Origin: Hymenobacter sp. IS2118
Lineage (GTDB): Bacteria; Bacteroidota; Bacteroidia; Cytophagales; Hymenobacteraceae
Reading direction: 5' to 3'
Length of the DNA: 34,562 nt
NCBI RefSeq assembly: GCF_000715495.1
Contig: NZ_JNLX01000169.1
Coordinates: forward strand, 1-34,562
Shown piece after piece: positions 31,485-34,562 of this stretch (positions are counted from its first letter, which is position 1; every line of letters starts with the position of its first letter). Position numbers and translations under genes: made by a program. The notes beneath the pieces were generated by a model. It was not told the origin of the DNA, ran no database searches, and worked only from the letters and a program-made list of their open reading frames with translations.

Positions 31485-31751
31485 CTATACTTCCGAGTCG
31501 GAACTGGTAATGGCCGGGTCGTCCACTAAGTCGCGGACCTCCAGGGCCAGGGCCCGGCTCAACGAGATGAGCAGGTCCAGGGTAGGGGCCAGCTGACAGA
31601 GCTCAATGCGCTTGATGGTGGACTGCTCCACGTTAGCGATGTCGGCCAGCTTCTGCTGCGAGTAGCCGCGGGACTTCCGAAGCAGTCGAAGCCGATTGGC
31701 AAATACTTGGAGGCCGGCCGGATTTTTCACGTGGCAAGGTGGCGGCACCAT
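31485..31751 (-). CDS. XRE-family (HTH_3) DNA-binding regulator
   Basis: This small protein of about 88 residues has a Cro/C1-type helix-turn-helix at roughly residues 16-70 (FANRLRLLRKSRGYSQQKLADIANVEQSTIKRIELCQLAPTLDLLISLSRALALEVRDLVD) and an acidic tail. ATG 31751 lies at the edge of a 46-bp palindrome (31749-31794). A GTG at 31730, nearer to the conserved domain, is a possible alternative start. If ATG 31751 is used, its upstream bases would be folded in the hairpin. It diverges from the 31908 gene. The palindrome between them is the likely binding site for autorepression. Confidence 0.82.
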   Translation of the reverse strand: MVPPPCHVKNPAGLQVFANRLRLLRKSRGYSQQKLADIANVEQSTIKRIELCQLAPTLDLLISLSRALALEVRDLVDDPAITSSDSEV

Positions 31752-31794
31752 CGGGGGCAATTAAGGGCGCATACGCCCTTAATTGCCCCCGATG
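31749..31794. repeat. 46-bp palindrome between the XRE gene and the divergent ORF
   Basis: The 21-bp arms 31749-31769 (beginning CATCGGGGGCAATTAAGG) and 31774-31794 are a perfect inverted repeat around the 4-nt loop CATA. It ends with ATG on both strands; the minus-strand one is the XRE start codon. No T-tract follows. It can form a strong hairpin in DNA or RNA and is a candidate operator. Confidence 0.85.
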
Positions 31795-31907
31795 TCGTAT
31801 AATTGTGGCCGTTGCAGTCTTTTCCACTGTCCCCCTGGTACCTGACCCCATCTGTCTGGTGTGGCAAATAAAACAGTAGCAAAGGGGCAAAACAGCGCGT
31901 ATCATCC

Positions 31908-32696
31908 ATGATAAATAATGAGTTGTCCCTGCCTGATGGCAGTCCCCGACGCATCGCTTTTGCGCACGCTTCTTCGCTGCTGGTGGCGCAGGCCCTAACC
32001 GATGCCAACGCGCTGCTGGTGCGCCATTTCCCCACCTTGGCTTGGGCCACCTGGGGCGCTGCATTGCGGGAGCTGCAACCCGATGTGCTGGTGCATGGGT
32101 CTGCGGTAACCTTTGATTGGCAAGACCTCGCGCGCCGGGTTCAGGGCCTGGCCTCGGAATCGGCACCGCCCGCACTTGCCCCGCCTGCCACCGGACCGAC
32201 CGCGGCGGAATTGACCGCGGAACTCCAGACCTACCAACGACTGGCCGCCTTTGCGCTGGCCCAGCTGCCAGAATGCCCGCGGGCATGTGGCCTGCTCGCC
32301 CGTGAGCTGCTCACCAAACTGGCCCACGGCCGGGCGCTGGCAGAGCGTGTTAACGACGCCATGCCGGGGGCCAGTCAGCAACCGGCGACTACTTTATGTC
32401 CGTCGGTCGTTGAACCGCCCAATGCCGCCGAGGGCGCCAGCAGTTCGCTAGGGGAGGGGAGGGGAGGGAGGCACCCGGCTTGGTGCGCCCGTCGTCCGGA
32501 ACAGTGCGAAAGAATACGCGTGGCCCCGCCCGCCGTCGAAAGCCGTCGAAGCGACGTACATTCCGCGACATCGTGGAGCATCACCCGCGGGGGAACGGCA
32601 AGTTTGGGTTCACGGTGCGCGAACTCTGCAGCACAATGCGCATCAGCGCCGCCTCGCTCACGGAAGCACGCAAAAACCCGGGCCACCTGTCGGTGA
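31908..32696 (+). CDS. Unrecognised protein, C-terminal part doubtful
   Basis: I do not recognise this gene. The first 180 or so codons look genuine: MINNELSLPDGSPRRIAFAHASSLLVAQALTDANALLVRHFPTLAW, then a Pro/Ala linker and a helical segment (AELTAELQTYQRLAAFALAQLPECPRACGLLARELLTKLAHGRALAERV). After a G-rich tract at 32451-32471 the frame turns into Arg/Ser-rich sequence typical of a shadow frame, while the frame of the next gene looks real. So the gene may properly end near the tract, be frameshifted there, or overlap the next gene by 217 bp. It faces the XRE regulator across the 46-bp palindrome and is probably controlled by it. No membrane segment is present. Confidence 0.5.
   Translation: MINNELSLPDGSPRRIAFAHASSLLVAQALTDANALLVRHFPTLAWATWGAALRELQPDVLVHGSAVTFDWQDLARRVQGLASESAPPALAPPATGPTAAELTAELQTYQRLAAFALAQLPECPRACGLLARELLTKLAHGRALAERVNDAMPGASQQPATTLCPSVVEPPNAAEGASSSLGEGRGGRHPAWCARRPEQCERIRVAPPAVESRRSDVHSATSWSITRGGTASLGSRCANSAAQCASAPPRSRKHAKTRATCR
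32451..32471 (+). other. G-rich tract with G-quadruplex pattern
   Basis: Three GGGGA units are followed by GGGAGG, giving four G-runs of at least three with single-base loops, a canonical G-quadruplex pattern. It lies at the point where coding moves from one frame to another, and directly before the likely start of the next ORF. Confidence 0.7.
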
Positions 32697-32818
32697 ATAA
32701 GGTGGTGGCGCTGGCCGAGGCGATGGAAGAAAACCCGTTACAGGTCCTGGCAGACCTGATGACGGAAGCCGCTTCAAAGCAAAGAAGAAAAAGAAAAAAA
32801 CGGGTGACGCAGCCCTAA
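32480..32818 (+). CDS. Small basic protein with XRE-like DNA-binding segment
   Basis: This 112-residue product overlaps the previous ORF in another frame. After a very basic start (RKNTRGPARRRKPSKRRTFRDIVEHHP), residues about 45-95 (FTVRELCSTMRISAASLTEARKNPGHLSVNKVVALAEAMEENPLQVLADLM) look like a Cro/XRE-type helix-turn-helix. The C-terminus is a Lys/Arg cluster. There is no ATG near: TTG 32480 or GTG 32483 would be used, 8 or 11 nt after a purine-rich GGGAGG that could act as a Shine-Dalgarno site. Alternatively this is the second half of the preceding gene, joined by a -1 shift at the G-rich tract. Confidence 0.55.
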   Translation: MVRPSSGTVRKNTRGPARRRKPSKRRTFRDIVEHHPRGNGKFGFTVRELCSTMRISAASLTEARKNPGHLSVNKVVALAEAMEENPLQVLADLMTEAASKQRRKRKKRVTQP

Positions 32819-32946
32819 CGGCGGTGGGACTGCCGGCCGGTTGGCGCCAATGCGCTACCCAGTTGAGGTATTCCACTTCGCAATCAAAACGGACAGAAGC
32901 AGGACCGGAAGCCGCGCAGAACTCAGAAAAAGTGCGGGCGGTGGCC

Positions 32947-33286
32947 TTAGCGGAGCATGGACAGCGACTCCAGCTGGGCGGGAGTATACCTGGCGACCAG
33001 GTCAAGTAAATATTCCCTCAAATAATTGTTTGCCCCGCCACTCGCCAGCCCGCTGTCCTGGTTTCTGCTCATATCGGTAAACAGGGGAATGTAGTGGCTG
33101 TAGTACTTGCCCCGCCCCAGATTCTCGTAGACTACGTGCCTGCTTTTCGCGAAGCAGCCACACCGGCCTCGCAGGAGCGCAAGGCGTAAAACAAGCGTGC
33201 AAGCGGCCCGACGACCGCTCGAAGAACCAAGCAGCCGTTAGCAGGCCGACCTCCTGCAGATAATTGAATGCCCCGGTCGCCTTACG
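32947..33286 (-). pseudogene. Frameshifted C-terminal gene remnant of unknown family
   Basis: On the minus strand three consecutive frames each give protein-like sequence. First comes KATGAFNYLQEVGLLTAAWF (33283 to about 33215). Then GPLARLFYALRSCEAGVAAS in a second frame (about 33210-33150). Then YENLGRGKYYSHYIPLFTDM and a tail ending NYLREYLLDLVARYTPAQLE...LR before TAA (32949-32947). Two small frameshifts would rejoin them into about 110 residues. The 5' end is missing near the IS3 element that starts at 33311, so IS insertion may have disrupted the gene. I cannot name the family. Confidence 0.6.
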
Positions 33287-33310
33287 TTAGAAGTTGTTAA
33301 ATAGGGAAAC

Positions 33311-33345
33311 TGAGGTGGTCTAGTTAAGCAGGAGAGAATTGGGTG
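33311..33345 (+). repeat. Left terminal inverted repeat of the IS3 element
   Basis: This pairs with 34527-34561 at 31 of 35 bases and starts with TGA, as IS3 ends do. The orfB stop is within this repeat. Confidence 0.9.
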
Positions 33346-34226
33346 ATGTTGTTAAGGTGCTGTTGATGAAACTGGTACGGCTTCTGATAGCCAATGCTGG
33401 AGTGGCGACGCTCATGGTTGTAGTAGTCAAAATAGTCGGCGACGCTGGCCTGGGCATCGGCTAGGTCGGCGAAGACAGGCCAGTCACGGGCTTCGAGCTC
33501 CTCGGTTTTGAGGCGCGACCACAGGCTTTCCGCCTGGGCGTTGTCGTAGCACTCGCCGCGTCGGCTGTGGGAGAGCTGGGCCTGGGCGTCGCGCAGCACA
33601 GCCTTGTAAGCGTTGCCCACGTATTGCCCGCCCCGGTCGGAATGGACGATGAGGCCGGGGGTGGGCCGCTGGGCCAGCAGCGCCCGCTGTAAGGCGCTGG
33701 TGACCAGCGCTTCGGGCATGTCGGCGCGCACCTGCCAGCCCACCACGTGCTTGGTGCACACGTCCTGAAAGGCACACAGGTAAGCCCAGGTCCCGTTGGC
33801 TAGCGGCAGGTAGGTGATGTCGCTCACCCACACCCGGTTGGCCTGGGTGGGACGCGGCTGGTCAAGCAGCAAATTGGGGGCACAGCGCTGCCCGTGGGTC
33901 GAATCGGTGGTGCACGGAACGAAGGACTTGGGCTGCAAGGCCTTGCGCCCGTGGCGGCGCAGCCCCATGCGCAGGGCCTGGCGGCCTACCCGATGGCCCT
34001 TTTCCCGCAACTCAACCCGGAGCCGACGCGTGCCGTAGCGGCGTTTGTGGTAGTCAAAAACCGCCATCATTTCCGTTTCCCAGGCCGGTTCGGCCCTGCC
34101 CACGGCCCCGGCCGCCTGCCGGTGCCGCCAGGCGTAGTAGCGGCTGGGTACCACGTCCAGCACCTGGCAAAGTTGCTGGATCGGGTAAAAAGGCCGCTGC
34201 TGGTCAATGAATTGCAGCGTACTCAC
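33324..34226 (-). CDS. IS3-family transposase OrfB (DDE integrase domain)
   Basis: This 300-residue product holds the catalytic core. The HTH_21-like segment (MMAVFDYHKRRYGTRRLRVELREKG) is followed by the rve domain with Asp136 (VWVSDITYLPL), Asp197 (IVHSDRGGQYV) and Glu233 (NAQAESLWSRLKTEEL). Thirty-five residues lie between the second Asp and the Glu, the D,D(35)E spacing of IS3. The GTG start at 34226 overlaps the orfA stop. As in other IS3 elements, the active enzyme is probably an OrfAB fusion made by -1 frameshifting at A7G (34265-34258), since the orfB frame stays open from there. Confidence 0.93.
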   Translation of the reverse strand: MSTLQFIDQQRPFYPIQQLCQVLDVVPSRYYAWRHRQAAGAVGRAEPAWETEMMAVFDYHKRRYGTRRLRVELREKGHRVGRQALRMGLRRHGRKALQPKSFVPCTTDSTHGQRCAPNLLLDQPRPTQANRVWVSDITYLPLANGTWAYLCAFQDVCTKHVVGWQVRADMPEALVTSALQRALLAQRPTPGLIVHSDRGGQYVGNAYKAVLRDAQAQLSHSRRGECYDNAQAESLWSRLKTEELEARDWPVFADLADAQASVADYFDYYNHERRHSSIGYQKPYQFHQQHLNNITQFSPA

Positions 34227-34510
34227 TGGGTCGGGGGATGCGAGAAGATGGCGATGGCTTTTTTTAAAATATCGAGCTCCTGCGCCAGCCGTTTGTTGGC
34301 GACGCGCAGCGCCCGCACTTCGGTGGCCTCGGCCGGGTCGGCGGGCAAGGGCTGCTGGGCCGCTTTCTGCCAGGCATAAATCCGCTTGGCGTCGATATTC
34401 AGGGCGCGGGCGGCGGCCAGCGTGGAGCGGCTTTCGCTGGCCAGCCGCAGGGCTTCGGCGCGGAAGGCCGCATCATAACGCGGCCGTTTCGTAGGAGGAG
34501 CTTTTTCCAT
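34223..34510 (-). CDS. IS3-family OrfA (helix-turn-helix protein)
   Basis: This 95-residue protein has the N-terminal helix-turn-helix of IS3 OrfA (YDAAFRAEALRLASESRSTLAAARALNIDAKRIYAWQK) and a C-terminal leucine-zipper helix ending in ELDILKKAIAIFS, which marks the usual frameshift region. It binds the IS ends and lowers transposition when made alone. Its stop TGA (34225-34223) overlaps the GTG start of orfB in the -1 frame. Confidence 0.92.
   Translation of the reverse strand: MEKAPPTKRPRYDAAFRAEALRLASESRSTLAAARALNIDAKRIYAWQKAAQQPLPADPAEATEVRALRVANKRLAQELDILKKAIAIFSHPPTQ
34258..34265 (-). promoter_or_regulatory. Slippery A7G site for -1 frameshifting
   Basis: On the minus strand seven A residues followed by G lie in the orfA Leu-Lys-Lys-Ala codons. 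The -1 frame is open from here through the orfB start, so slippage would produce an OrfAB fusion. Confidence 0.75.
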
Positions 34511-34526
34511 GGGTTCGGGAAGTTAG

Positions 34527-34561
34527 CACCCAATTCTCTCCTGTTTGACCCGACCACCTCA
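34527..34561 (-). repeat. Right terminal inverted repeat of the IS3 element
   Basis: This pairs with 33311-33345. The window ends one base after it. Confidence 0.9.
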
Positions 34562-34562
34562 A

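Larger units (their letters stand above)
33311..34561 (-). mobile_element. Complete IS3-family insertion sequence
   Basis: This 1251-bp element has 35-bp terminal inverted repeats (33311-33345 and 34527-34561, 31 of 35 matching, beginning TGAGGTGGTC and sharing a 17-bp inner block). It carries the two overlapping genes orfA and orfB on the minus strand. Both look intact. The base triplet before it is AAC; only one base (A) remains after it in the window, so the expected 3-4 bp target duplication cannot be checked. Confidence 0.92.

Overview
The window looks like part of an accessory replicon, most likely a plasmid, from a GC-rich Bacteroidota bacterium of the Hymenobacter/Cytophagales type. 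The evidence is an outer-membrane beta-barrel receptor with a CarboxypepD_reg-like N-terminus, a fused CzcA-TolC efflux protein, TAnnTTTG-like promoter boxes, weak use of Shine-Dalgarno sites, and a MobV relaxase beside a Rep_3-type initiator with iterons. Taxonomy is inferred from gene families; no rRNA or tRNA gene was seen.

Region 1 (1-8235) is a complete Tn3-family transposon. It has 38-bp terminal inverted repeats, tnpA at its left edge and tnpR near its right. Its cargo is an envelope-type module: an ECF sigma factor, a zinc-finger membrane anti-sigma factor, a small membrane protein and a large outer-membrane receptor, all on the minus strand. The sigma gene and the membrane-protein gene each carry a nearly identical ECF-type promoter (TGCAAC, 16 nt, GGTCTC), so the module probably regulates itself.

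Region 2 (8236-19500) is a plus-strand divalent-metal resistance cluster: a His-rich secreted protein, a CzcA-type RND pump fused to a TolC-like domain, its lipoprotein adaptor, an MFS transporter, a Zn/Cd/Pb-type P1B ATPase with a His-rich N-terminus, a SAM methyltransferase and a DUF305 lipoprotein. Together they would pump metal out of the cytoplasm and then across the outer membrane. No metal-responsive regulator is visible, and the Tn3 element ends 169 bp before the first gene.

Region 3 (19501-21245) holds a small basic protein, a VOC protein, a GrpB-family protein and the decayed C-terminus of a second methyltransferase.

Region 4 (21246-32946) is the plasmid backbone: a MobV relaxase with a pMV158-like oriT; about 1.9 kb without convincing genes and with a strongly pyrimidine-rich top strand; an SF2 helicase-like protein; a coiled-coil protein; a ParA/small DNA-binding partner pair with a 34-bp palindrome after it; a TetR regulator; and a Rep_3 initiator fed by an array of 22-bp iterons. 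An XRE regulator then faces two overlapping ORFs across a 46-bp near-perfect palindrome.

Region 5 (32947-34562) contains a frameshifted gene remnant on the minus strand and a complete IS3-family element. The window starts exactly at one mobile-element end and stops one base after another, which suggests a contig bounded by repeats.
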